This document shows positions 19,894-27,762 of a stretch of DNA of 64,000 nucleotides, in pieces (positions within the stretch are counted from its first letter, which is position 1; every line of letters starts with the position of its first letter). The notes under the pieces were generated by a model. It saw only the letters and a list, made by a program, of their open reading frames with translations, made no database searches and had not been told where the DNA came from. A program made the position numbers and the translations under genes. Source of the stretch: Photobacterium iliopiscarium (GTDB lineage: Bacteria > Pseudomonadota > Gammaproteobacteria > Enterobacterales > Vibrionaceae); the NCBI RefSeq assembly GCF_003026395.1, contig NZ_PYOO01000001.1:682001-746000 (forward strand). The letters are read 5' to 3'.

Positions 19894-19951
19894 GAACCAA
19901 TAAATCCATTACATTTAGTTACATTTGATGTGTGTTCATTTTCCGTATTTA
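19894..19951. repeat. 58-bp direct repeat, left copy
   Basis: This copy starts GAACCAATAAATCCATTAC and ends CATTTTCCGTATTTA. It is identical over all 58 bases to 22209-22266, with flanking bases that differ. The two copies bracket the RAYT gene and the unrecognised membrane protein. Confidence 0.9.
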
Positions 19952-19953
19952 AA

Positions 19954-20033
19954 AAAATAAAGGACAGCCATATCCTTGCACATCAATCATGAGAAAATAA
20001 AGGACAGCCATATCCTTGCACATCAATCATGAG
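19954..20033. repeat. Two perfect tandem 40-bp units upstream of the RAYT gene
   Basis: Each unit begins AAAATAAAGGACAGCCATAT and ends CATCAATCATGAG. Within each unit AAGGA-N8-TCCTT can form a small hairpin. The array lies 40 bp before the RAYT start, where REP-like substrates of these transposases are often found. Confidence 0.85.
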
Positions 20034-20072
20034 TAACTACACTTAAGCTTCAAGTTGCTTATGGTGAAACGA

Positions 20073-21080
20073 ATGACAATCTCAAGACGGAAATTGATCG
20101 AGCCTCAAATCACGCCTTTTTATCATGTAATTAATCGCTGTGTACGGCGTGCATATTTGTGTGGTGACGATCCGTATAACGGCAAAAACTATCATCACCG
20201 TCGAGGTTGGATAGTAAATAAAATCAAACAATTAGCAGCTGTGTTTTGTATTGATGTTTGTGCTTATGCGGTGATGAGTAACCATTATCACTTGGTGCTA
20301 AAAATAGATACTGAGCAACAACAAAAGTTAACTCAAGAAGCGGTGATATCGCGTTGGTTACAGTTATTTAATGGCCATCCTATTGCGGTTGATTTCTTAA
20401 AAGAAGGGCAAATAGGCGCAGATAAACAACAAGCATTATCAAATTTAGTGGTTGAATGGCAACAACGATTAGGCAGTATTAGCTGGTTTATGCGCTGTCT
20501 TAATGAAGAAATTGCCCGCAAAGCCAATAAAGAAGATCAATGCAAGGGGGCGTTTTGGGAAGGACGGTTTAAATCTCAAGCTTTGCTAGATGAACAAGCA
20601 TTATTATCGTGCATGATGTATGTTGATTTAAATCCTATTAGGGCTGGTGTTACACCATCACTCGAACAGTCTGATTTTACTTCAATTCAGCAGCGCATTC
20701 GTGAATATCAGCAACCGAAAACCTCCGCTAAACAATCACCATCAAATAAAGGTCATTTTCAATTATTACCCTTTGTTGGTGCTGAACATCAGGAAAAAAT
20801 AGCAGGGATACACTTTGCTTTTTCCGATTATCTCGAACTTATTGATTGGACTGGTCGCTGTATTCGAAATGATAAAAAAGGTTTTATTGCATCTAGCCAA
20901 CCAAAGATTTTGCAACAATTGGGAATAACGCCTGATGCTTGGCTTGAGCATAGTGAACAATTTATGGAACATTATGCCAATGTAAGTGGCAAATGGTCCC
21001 GAATGTGTGCTTTCAAACAACATGCTGGTGGGCATTGGTGCAAAGGGAAATCAGCGAGTAATCAGTTACATCCTAATTAG
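20073..21080 (+). CDS. REP-associated tyrosine transposase (RAYT, IS200-like Y1 family)
   Basis: These single-strand transposases recognise REP palindromes. The HUH motif is His71-Tyr-His73 in NHYHLVL. The catalytic-type Tyr183 lies in MMYVDLNPIRAG, preceded by KGAFWEGRFKSQ, the usual RAYT landmark. Homologues begin close to TISRRKLIE, so I chose the ATG at 20073; an in-frame ATG at 20061 and a TTG at 20055 are alternatives. At about 335 residues it is longer than E. coli RayT (165), as are the other large RAYTs in marine gammaproteobacteria. It has an intact frame. It stands behind a 40-bp tandem repeat, with REP-type palindromes a few kilobases away, and lies inside the 58-bp direct repeats. 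Confidence 0.9.
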   Translation: MTISRRKLIEPQITPFYHVINRCVRRAYLCGDDPYNGKNYHHRRGWIVNKIKQLAAVFCIDVCAYAVMSNHYHLVLKIDTEQQQKLTQEAVISRWLQLFNGHPIAVDFLKEGQIGADKQQALSNLVVEWQQRLGSISWFMRCLNEEIARKANKEDQCKGAFWEGRFKSQALLDEQALLSCMMYVDLNPIRAGVTPSLEQSDFTSIQQRIREYQQPKTSAKQSPSNKGHFQLLPFVGAEHQEKIAGIHFAFSDYLELIDWTGRCIRNDKKGFIASSQPKILQQLGITPDAWLEHSEQFMEHYANVSGKWSRMCAFKQHAGGHWCKGKSASNQLHPN

Positions 21081-21463
21081 ATATAGATTCTTAGTATGAG
21101 ATAAAAATACCGCAATAACTGTCAGGATTGTGGGTTTTGTTGATCCTGAAATATGGGAATAGGATTGATTAAACAAAGAATTTAAATAATAAGCTGCAAT
21201 TTTTATAGTAAAAGAGTTTGTTGTTGGTGGAATAGTTTATTTTTTGGAGCGCTATTTAAGAACTGAAATATTTGGCTGTCTAAATTAGCTCTTTAAATTA
21301 GCTCATAACTCATGCGTTTACCCTGATGCCATTATTTGATATGTTACTATTCGCTTCTTCTTATCAAGAAGCATTGATATTGTTATCTACGTTGGGTGAA
21401 GAGGGCATAGTGTCTATATGTCGCGCAGTTGATGCCTATCTAAAAGCAATGGGTATTTAGATT
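21081..21463. other. Non-coding stretch with a 44-codon ORF (21326-21460)
   Basis: This region of 383 bp is mostly AT-rich without recognised signals, apart from a doubled TTAGCTC motif near 21282-21304. An ATG frame of 44 codons (21326-21460) ends 3 bp before the next gene. It starts MPLFDMLLFASSYQEALILL and its end resembles the start of the small ORF at 17831. It looks like a fragment of a small membrane protein rather than a functional gene, but translational coupling to the gene at 21464 is possible. Confidence 0.35.
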
Positions 21464-22111
21464 ATGAGAAAGATAAAACGGTTTTTAATTCTAGCTATTA
21501 GCGTGATTTTTATTGCAGCAGGAGCCGTAAATCAAGGATTTAGCAGTTTTTTTCTTTCTTTACCTTTTGTCATTATTTTTATTTATGCGTTGAAGGGTGT
21601 TTTAATAAAAACGAAAATAGTTTCGATTATTATTGCTGCTATTATTATAATGCCATTAGCTTGGAAACACGAAAATAATAAAATCATATACCCTTGGATT
21701 GGTAATGAATTTATTGCGAGTTGTGGTTGGGAGGCAATACAATACGAAGAAAGTTATACTGGATATAGCTATGAAACATTAGTATATAAAGGCGCTGACA
21801 TTAATGAAAAATATGTAATTAGTAAACGATCCGTTCCTTGTGATGTAGCTTGGGAACTAACTCGTGTATTTGTACACCACCCAGATCTAAATACATTGTA
21901 TTATCCTGTATTTTCTATTGCTGGTTATGAAAGTACAATATCTGGATATGAATTAAATAATGCTTTTAAATATCAATTTCTGAAGCATCGTCAAATAAGC
22001 TCTTCTAATGAACTTCAATCTAAATGGACGAATAACTTAAGTTTGTTAATGTTGTGGCCAGTAATACCAATATTGTTATCTAATAATTGTAATTTTTTTG
22101 TCTGTATTTGA
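21464..22111 (+). CDS. Hypothetical membrane-anchored protein, 215 aa
   Basis: No family recognised. Two or three hydrophobic segments in the first 70 residues (FLILAISVIFIAAGAV; FFLSLPFVIIFIYAL; IVSIIIAAIIIMPLAW) are followed by a soluble part of about 110 residues with Cys and many Tyr (GNEFIASCGWEAIQYEESYT). A hydrophobic C-terminal stretch (LLMLWPVIPILL) ends the protein. There is no clear Shine-Dalgarno in front of the ATG, which lies 3 bp after the small ORF at 21326. It is AT-rich and confined to the segment between the 58-bp direct repeats together with the RAYT, so it is probably recently acquired cargo or a passenger. Confidence 0.6.
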   Translation: MRKIKRFLILAISVIFIAAGAVNQGFSSFFLSLPFVIIFIYALKGVLIKTKIVSIIIAAIIIMPLAWKHENNKIIYPWIGNEFIASCGWEAIQYEESYTGYSYETLVYKGADINEKYVISKRSVPCDVAWELTRVFVHHPDLNTLYYPVFSIAGYESTISGYELNNAFKYQFLKHRQISSSNELQSKWTNNLSLLMLWPVIPILLSNNCNFFVCI

Positions 22112-22208
22112 TTGTTTTTAAATTCATACATGATTATAACTACGTTTTAAAATGCATCTTCCCTTATGATAAATAAGGATATATGTTGCTAAGCCAACAT
22201 TTTAACGT

Positions 22209-22266
22209 GAACCAATAAATCCATTACATTTAGTTACATTTGATGTGTGTTCATTTTCCGTATTTA
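22209..22266. repeat. 58-bp direct repeat, right copy
   Basis: Identical to 19894-19951. It lies about 105 bp before the TerC-family gene and is followed by CCTCA-N7-TGAGG-type pairing, so this copy may be the original upstream region of that gene. Confidence 0.9.
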
Positions 22267-22370
22267 CTGCTCAAATACAGCCTCATTCTTTATTGAGGTA
22301 TCAAAACACATATGGACGACCCCTCGAGTTGTTCTTTAATTCCTAACTCCTTTTCTATGGAGTTTGTTCA

Positions 22371-23135
22371 ATGCTAGAGTTATTTCTTCAGCCTGAAGCG
22401 TTAATGATCTTTGCGACCCTATTTGCACTTGAAGTGGTATTAGGCGTCGACAATATCGTATTCATCTCTGTACTTTGTGAACGTCTCCCACTACATCAGC
22501 GTAAAATGGCGCGTAATCTAGGTATTGCGTTGGCTGTTGTTGCCCGCATCGGATTAGTGTTTTCTATTAGCTGGGTAATGTCATTAACACAACCATTAGT
22601 GAATGTGTTGAGTTATGATTTTTCTGGGCGTGATCTGATCATGATTGGTGGTGGTGCATTCTTATTAGCGAAAAGCTTAAAAGAATTGTGGATGTGCTTT
22701 AGTCACACCCATCAGCAACAAGCAAGTACAGTAAGAGCCGGTATTGCATTAGTGTTATTGCAGATTGTCGCCGTTGATGCGGTCTTCTCAATGGACTCTG
22801 TGATCACTGCGGTGGGTTTAACCAGCGAAGTTCCATTGATGGTTGCGGCTATTTTAGCGTCAGCAGTTATTATGGTGTTGTGTGCTGAGAAAATTAACGA
22901 TTATGTGATGCGTTATCCGGGATTGAAAACGTTAGCACTACTGTTCTTAGTGATGTTGGGCGGTATGTTAATGGCAGAAGGGTTTGCTATTCACTTGAAC
23001 AAAGGATATGTGTATTTTGCGATGGCCTTTGGTTTAATTATCGAAACTTGTCATATTGTGCTTAAAAAGCAGAATAAGAAAATAATTAGACGGGTATATC
23101 CTCAACCCTGTGGTTGGGCGGTAAAAGCCAAGTAA
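22371..23135 (+). CDS. TerC-family integral membrane protein (YgdQ-like)
   Basis: A polytopic inner-membrane protein of 254 residues with about seven membrane segments. The family hallmark is at the start (ALEVVLGVDNIVFISVL), with acidic residues inside membrane segments, and a second copy of the motif is VDAVFSMDSVITAVGL. TerC-family proteins are linked to tellurite resistance and, for some members, Mn(II) export and metalation of exoenzymes. The transported ion here is not provable from sequence. GGAG, 8 nt before the ATG, is part of a small hairpin (AACTCC/GGAGTT) that could mask the ribosome binding site. A manganese riboswitch of the yybP-ykoY type was looked for and not recognised. A strong bidirectional terminator follows. 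Confidence 0.9.
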   Translation: MLELFLQPEALMIFATLFALEVVLGVDNIVFISVLCERLPLHQRKMARNLGIALAVVARIGLVFSISWVMSLTQPLVNVLSYDFSGRDLIMIGGGAFLLAKSLKELWMCFSHTHQQQASTVRAGIALVLLQIVAVDAVFSMDSVITAVGLTSEVPLMVAAILASAVIMVLCAEKINDYVMRYPGLKTLALLFLVMLGGMLMAEGFAIHLNKGYVYFAMAFGLIIETCHIVLKKQNKKIIRRVYPQPCGWAVKAK

Positions 23136-23145
23136 GCCTTAAATA

Positions 23146-23176
23146 AAAACGCAGAGCTAGAAGCTCTGCGTTTTTT
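23146..23176. terminator. Bidirectional rho-independent terminator
   Basis: Stem AAAACGCAGAGCT / AGCTCTGCGTTTT with a minimal loop and T-runs on either strand. It lies between the convergent TerC-family and cytochrome b561-like genes. Confidence 0.92.
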
Positions 23177-23206
23177 ATTGTCTTATCTATTTCTTTCTTC
23201 TAAACA

Positions 23207-23779
23207 TTAACTAAAACGTTTACGTTCCACAAAGAAATGCAGTAACGCCATACCACCATGACCAATTAAATAAGCTTCAATTAGCCCTGTTAATGATTTA
23301 TGTATTTCGCGCGCTTCGTTGGCATAAGGAGAATGGCTTAACCATAACACTAACCAAACTAATGCTGCCGTTTCAATTAAGATTAATGCACCAATACCTA
23401 AACCTTGAATAATATTACCTAAGCCTTTTTCACGAGGTTCAGGTAACTTTCCTTTCATTATCTGCTTTATATCATCTTTTAAAACAGCATTATCACCGAA
23501 AAGATACGGAAAAAATTGTCGAAATGATTGTTTAGTTAGCATGAAAATAATCATACCAATGGTAGCAAGTATGGTTAATGAGCCAAGAATAATATGCAAC
23601 CACAAGAAAATAGTATTAGACATGCCTACTTTTACGGCACCAGCATGCGTCATATGTACTAAATTACTGTTTAATATTTGAAGAATAATTAATCCAGCAA
23701 GCGTGGTATGCAGATGACGCAGACCAACGTTAGGAAAGTAGTGGGTAATATAACGCCAAAAAGAACGTAAAAGGGGCAT
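23207..23779 (-). CDS. Cytochrome b561-like membrane protein
   Basis: This 190-residue protein has four hydrophobic segments with His residues placed for haem ligation: RHLHTTLAGLIILQIL, LWLHIILGSLTILATIG, EIHKSLTGLIEAYLIGHGGMALLHFF. This matches the four-helix cytochrome b561/hydrogenase-cytochrome-b type, which moves electrons between the quinone pool and partner proteins. An upstream ATG (23881) would add 34 residues including another hydrophobic stretch. I prefer 23779 because GGAGA lies 7 nt before it and the family starts near this point (MPLLRSFWRYITHYFP). It is divergent from the MOSC-reductase fusion, with which it may share a control region. The electron partner is not known. Confidence 0.75.
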   Translation of the reverse strand: MPLLRSFWRYITHYFPNVGLRHLHTTLAGLIILQILNSNLVHMTHAGAVKVGMSNTIFLWLHIILGSLTILATIGMIIFMLTKQSFRQFFPYLFGDNAVLKDDIKQIMKGKLPEPREKGLGNIIQGLGIGALILIETAALVWLVLWLSHSPYANEAREIHKSLTGLIEAYLIGHGGMALLHFFVERKRFS

Positions 23780-23989
23780 AGCGTCTCCAAATAACAATAT
23801 TGATAGTATGAATAATACAAACGGAATTTTTATAAATTTAGCATAAGCTGTAATATTGTATACGTAATAAATTACTGTCATAACGAAAAATAATTATTCA
23901 TTAATAATGATAAGGGTGTCTATTTGTCTGTGAATATTAAATAATTACTCTAGGTTTTGTTAATATTGTTTTTATATATGGAGATTCCC

Positions 23990-25819
23990 GTGAGCCAATC
24001 CTTAGTCGTACCGACATTATCACAGATACATGTTTATCCAGTAAAATCGACAGCAGCATTAACACAATCTCACGCTTGGGTAGAAAAGCAGGGGTTAGCC
24101 TTTGATCGTCGTTTTATGGTAGCGAGTGACGAAGGTGCGATGATCACTGCCCGTAAATATCCACAAATGGTAAAAATCACTGCAACACTAACGATGACCG
24201 GATTAGTGCTGCAATACCCAAATAAAACCGATTTAGTTTTACAGTATGCTGATTTTGCAATGGTTGATGTGCCAGCGACTGTGTGGAATGATAATTTTAG
24301 TGCTTACACAACAACGGTGATCGCGAATCAATGGTTTAGCGATATTATTGGTCATTCGGTGCAGTTACTTTTTTGTGGTCAACAATCTAATCGAGTACGC
24401 TCAAAAATTGGTCATAATGTTAGTTTTGCCGATGGCTATCCATTATTGGTCATCAGTGAGGCCTCATTGGCTGCGTTAAATGAACGTAGTCGTGACCATC
24501 ACACCATGGCGCAGTTTAGAACTAATTTAGTGGTGTCTAATACTGATGCCTTTGCTGAAGATGAATGGAAACGGATCCGCATTGGTGAGGTTGAGTTTGA
24601 AATTGTTAAACCTTGTGCGCGGTGTATTCTAACAACTGTAGATCCACTAACTGGCGAGTTTAATGCGCTAAAAGAGCCATTAAAAACCATGGCGACGTTT
24701 CGCGCTGATGCGGCAGGAGATGTCTTTTTTGGACAAAATTTAGTGGCTTTAAATGAAGGTATGATTCGCGCAGGGGATGTCATTGAAGTTTTAGAAACGC
24801 AACCCAAACAAGTTTATGTTGATAATGCTGAAACTAAGTTATTACTTACTTGCGTTGAACGAGAAGACATTGCCGCTGATTTTACAACGTTTTGGTTTGA
24901 GTCTCATCAGCAATTACCGTTACCGCCTTATTTACCAGGGCAGCATTTGCCGTTACAACTTGAGATTAATGGTGAGTTTATTACTCGCTACTATACGTTA
25001 TCTTCCAGTCCGTCTCGCCCTGGGCGTTATGCTATTTCAGTAAAACGAATTGATGATGGCCGAATTTCTAATTGGTTACATCAGCATTTTCAGGTTGGGG
25101 ATGTACTTGCTGCTGATAAACCCGGTGGTGATTTCCACTTAGGGATTCATACTGATAAGTTATTATTATTGTCTGCGGGAAGTGGTATTACGCCGATGCT
25201 ATCTATGCTGCGGTATTTATCTGATAACGATAATATTCGTGATGTTGTGTTTTATCATCAATGCAGCACTGAAGCGGATATTCCCTCACTACAAGAATTA
25301 CATCAACTTGAAAAGATGCACCCATCGCTTGATTTACGGATTGTGCTTAGCCAGCCACGACGAGATTGGCAAGGTGAGTCAGGGCGACTAAGTTTGAGCC
25401 ATTTAGCAATGATCAGCGATTTAGATCAGCGCCAAGTGTTTGTGTGTGGCCCCAATGCCTTTATGGATACGGCTAAAAAATTATTATTGAAAATGGGCGT
25501 ATCTCCTGCACGTTATCATCAAGAAGCATTTGGTCCTTTAGGTGGGTCATCAACATCAAAACAAGCTGTAAAGCTTAATATTGATGGCCATATTTTTAAT
25601 GGTAATAATCAGCAAACGTTATTAGAACAAGCAGAGACTGCGGGTGTTGAACTTAATTATGGCTGTCGTGCTGGTTTTTGTGGCGCGTGTAAAGTAACTT
25701 TAACTTCGGGGCAGGTTGAACAGCCTGATGTCCCTGCGTTATTACCGCAAGAAAGGCAGCAAGGTAAAATATTAGCATGTTGTTGTATCCCTAAAACAGA
25801 TCTTAAAATAACAAAATAA
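23990..25819 (+). CDS. MOSC domain fused to FAD/NAD reductase and [2Fe-2S] ferredoxin
   Basis: A 609-residue redox fusion. Residues about 1-270 are the MOSC N-terminal barrel plus MOSC domain, with the molybdenum-cofactor-binding Cys in KPCARCILTTVDP, as in YcbX and mitochondrial mARC. Residues about 285-515 are an FNR-type reductase (RYYTLSSSPSRPGRY; LLSAGSGITPMLSM; CGPNAFM). Residues about 530-609 form a plant-type ferredoxin (YGCRAGFCGACKV, then LACCC). The reductase and ferredoxin parts are related to Hcr in this window. The GTG start at 23990 has GGAGA 6-7 nt upstream and gives a family-like N-terminus. By family it should reduce N-hydroxylated compounds such as hydroxylaminopurine, here with its own electron supply. 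There is no signal peptide, so it is cytoplasmic. Confidence 0.9.
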   Translation: MSQSLVVPTLSQIHVYPVKSTAALTQSHAWVEKQGLAFDRRFMVASDEGAMITARKYPQMVKITATLTMTGLVLQYPNKTDLVLQYADFAMVDVPATVWNDNFSAYTTTVIANQWFSDIIGHSVQLLFCGQQSNRVRSKIGHNVSFADGYPLLVISEASLAALNERSRDHHTMAQFRTNLVVSNTDAFAEDEWKRIRIGEVEFEIVKPCARCILTTVDPLTGEFNALKEPLKTMATFRADAAGDVFFGQNLVALNEGMIRAGDVIEVLETQPKQVYVDNAETKLLLTCVEREDIAADFTTFWFESHQQLPLPPYLPGQHLPLQLEINGEFITRYYTLSSSPSRPGRYAISVKRIDDGRISNWLHQHFQVGDVLAADKPGGDFHLGIHTDKLLLLSAGSGITPMLSMLRYLSDNDNIRDVVFYHQCSTEADIPSLQELHQLEKMHPSLDLRIVLSQPRRDWQGESGRLSLSHLAMISDLDQRQVFVCGPNAFMDTAKKLLLKMGVSPARYHQEAFGPLGGSSTSKQAVKLNIDGHIFNGNNQQTLLEQAETAGVELNYGCRAGFCGACKVTLTSGQVEQPDVPALLPQERQQGKILACCCIPKTDLKITK

Positions 25820-25833
25820 GTCTTTATCTTGAA

Positions 25834-25870
25834 AAAAGAGCATTGATATTATTGTCATTGCTCTTTTATT
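25834..25870 (+). terminator. Rho-independent terminator of the MOSC fusion gene
   Basis: Stem AAAAGAGCATTGA / TCATTGCTCTTTT (one mismatch), T-rich afterwards, about 17 bp after the stop codon. Confidence 0.85.
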
Positions 25871-26196
25871 TTACTGTTTAATAAATTGTTATTTAAAATT
25901 TAAATAGTGGATGCTTTATTTGTGGTGATATTTAAAAATAAACGGCACTAAACAGTAAATAATGAATATTTCAGTAATTGATCTAAAACAATAAAACCAT
26001 AAGTTAAATTTAGCCGCTTTATTTGTTAATTATTAACAGCAATTATTATCCTCATGATATTAAAAGAATATATTGTTAATTTACGCGTGAAATAATATTT
26101 AATCGAATTTCTCAATTAAAGCATCCGTTTTTTTCGTTTTGAACTCTTCCTTAGAAGCGATTATTTTCTTTTAAAATATATTTAGAGGGAATCTTA
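25871..26196 (+). promoter_or_regulatory. Upstream region of the cytochrome c peroxidase gene, with FNR-like box
   Basis: A 326-bp AT-rich gap. TTGATCTAAAACAA (25978-25991) matches the FNR consensus TTGAT-N4-ATCAA at 9 of 10 positions. It lies about 205 bp before the start codon and could mediate anaerobic control, as known for E. coli yhjA. GAGGGA 6 nt before the ATG is the ribosome binding site. No other gene is visible here. Confidence 0.45.
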
Positions 26197-27603
26197 ATGA
26201 AAAAATTATCATATATTGCGTGCGCGATCAGTGCCGGTGTCGCAGGTTATTTAGCGACGGTATATGCCGTTGATCAAGGCGATGAAACACGACATAAAAA
26301 CTATTTATCTCAAACAAATTTGGTTAAAGCCGATCCTCTTTCACAGCAAGCTTTTAATATCTTTAACCAAAATGGTTGTCAGTACTGCCATACAAAAAAT
26401 AGTGAAATGCCATTTTATGCGGATGTTCCAGGAGCTAAACAATTGATGCAGCGCGATATTGATCATGCTTTACGCCAGTTCAATATATCGATGCTTATGG
26501 AGCAAGTACAGCATAATACCCCTGTTTCTCAGGTTGAATTAGCCAAGCTTGAATCAGTGTTAAATGACCATGCAATGCCACCGAAACAATTTTTATTAAT
26601 GCACTGGCGTTCAGATTTATCCAAGCAAGAAACCAATACTTTATTAGACTGGGTTAAGCAAGAACGTCACCAATATTATTCAGATCCTCTCGTGAGCAGT
26701 GAGTATCAAAATGATGCTGTGCAGCCTATTTCTGCCACATTTAAAGTGGATCAGGCGAAAGTACAATTAGGTGAAGTGCTTTATCATGATACCCGTTTAT
26801 CTGGTGATAATACTGTTGCGTGTTCAACTTGCCATAGTCTGACAACGGGCGGGGTTGATAACCTAAAAACCTCAACGGGAATTAATGGTTCAAAAGGGCC
26901 AATCAACGCCCCAACGGTATTTAACTCGGTGTTTAATATTCACCAATTCTGGGATGGTCGTGCAAGTGATTTACAAGCTCAAGCGGGAGGGCCGCCGATG
27001 AATCCAATTGAGATGGGAGCTGGATCATGGACGAATATTATTAAAAAATTAGATAAAGATTCCGCACTTAAAGCACAATTTGATGCCATTTACCCACAGA
27101 AAGGGATCAGCGAATACAGTATTACTAATGCGATTGCTGAGTTTGAGAAAACCTTAGTTACACCAAATAGCCCGTTTGATAAATTTCTAAAGGGAGATAA
27201 AACGGCGCTAACAACAAAAGAACAACAAGGTTATGCGCTGTTTAAACAGAATAAGTGTCAAACATGCCATAGTGGTCAGGCGATGGGGGGCTTATCATTT
27301 GAAGTCATGGGTCTTAAAGATGACTACTTTGGTGATAGAGGTAATATTACTGACGTTGATAGTGGCCGTTTTAACGTCACGAAAGATGACAACGATATGC
27401 ATCGCTTTAAAGTACCAACATTACGCAATATTGCATTAACAGCCCCTTATTTTCATGATGCAAGTGCGAAAACATTAGAGCAAGCGGTGAATGATATGGG
27501 GCTGTACCAAGTTGGTGTGAAGTTAAGTCCTGATGAGATTGATAAAATTACGGCTTATCTTAAAACGCTAACTGGTGAGTATAACGGTAAGTTGTTGCAA
27601 TAA
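26197..27603 (+). CDS. Tri-haem cytochrome c peroxidase (YhjA-like)
   Basis: The periplasmic enzyme reduces hydrogen peroxide to water using electrons from the respiratory chain. An N-terminal hydrophobic segment (about residues 3-23) serves as membrane anchor or signal. Three c-type haem sites are visible: CQYCH (61-65), CSTCH (209-213) and CQTCH (354-358). Ordinary bacterial diheme peroxidases have only the last two. The extra N-terminal haem domain and the length of 468 residues match E. coli YhjA/Ccp (465 residues), a quinol peroxidase used when oxygen is scarce. It stands alone with a good ribosome binding site and an FNR-like box upstream. The extra haem probably takes electrons directly from quinol. 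Confidence 0.93.
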   Translation: MKKLSYIACAISAGVAGYLATVYAVDQGDETRHKNYLSQTNLVKADPLSQQAFNIFNQNGCQYCHTKNSEMPFYADVPGAKQLMQRDIDHALRQFNISMLMEQVQHNTPVSQVELAKLESVLNDHAMPPKQFLLMHWRSDLSKQETNTLLDWVKQERHQYYSDPLVSSEYQNDAVQPISATFKVDQAKVQLGEVLYHDTRLSGDNTVACSTCHSLTTGGVDNLKTSTGINGSKGPINAPTVFNSVFNIHQFWDGRASDLQAQAGGPPMNPIEMGAGSWTNIIKKLDKDSALKAQFDAIYPQKGISEYSITNAIAEFEKTLVTPNSPFDKFLKGDKTALTTKEQQGYALFKQNKCQTCHSGQAMGGLSFEVMGLKDDYFGDRGNITDVDSGRFNVTKDDNDMHRFKVPTLRNIALTAPYFHDASAKTLEQAVNDMGLYQVGVKLSPDEIDKITAYLKTLTGEYNGKLLQ

Positions 27604-27729
27604 ATTTGCTATAGAAACGGTTTCTTAGTGAAGGAGCCGTTTTATATCAGTCAAAATAAAAATTCAAATTTAGAGAATATTATTGTGATATATAATGCTG
27701 AAAAGGAATTTAATCTGGAGTATGCTGCG

Positions 27730-27745
27730 GCGCAAACGATTACAA
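27730..27745 (+). promoter_or_regulatory. PurR-like box in front of the nucleotidase gene
   Basis: GCGCAAACGATTACAA matches the left half of the PurR palindrome ACGCAAACGTTTGCGT well (7 of 8) and the right half poorly. It lies just before the ribosome binding site (AAGGA, 27751-27755). A purine-linked control would suit a nucleotidase, but this is only suggestive. Confidence 0.3.
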
Positions 27746-27762
27746 CGTAGTAAGGATTTCGT

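Noticed and set aside
16494-22370. Possible integron cassette array
   Set aside because: Small unrelated genes with repeats invited the idea, but no attC-like sites with paired GTTRRRY/RYYYAAC core ends and no integrase gene were seen. The repeats lie upstream of genes rather than after each one.
22267-22370. yybP-ykoY manganese riboswitch upstream of the TerC-family gene
   Set aside because: Expected by analogy with E. coli alx, but the conserved loop sequences could not be found. Only a small AACTCC/GGAGTT hairpin at the ribosome binding site is visible.
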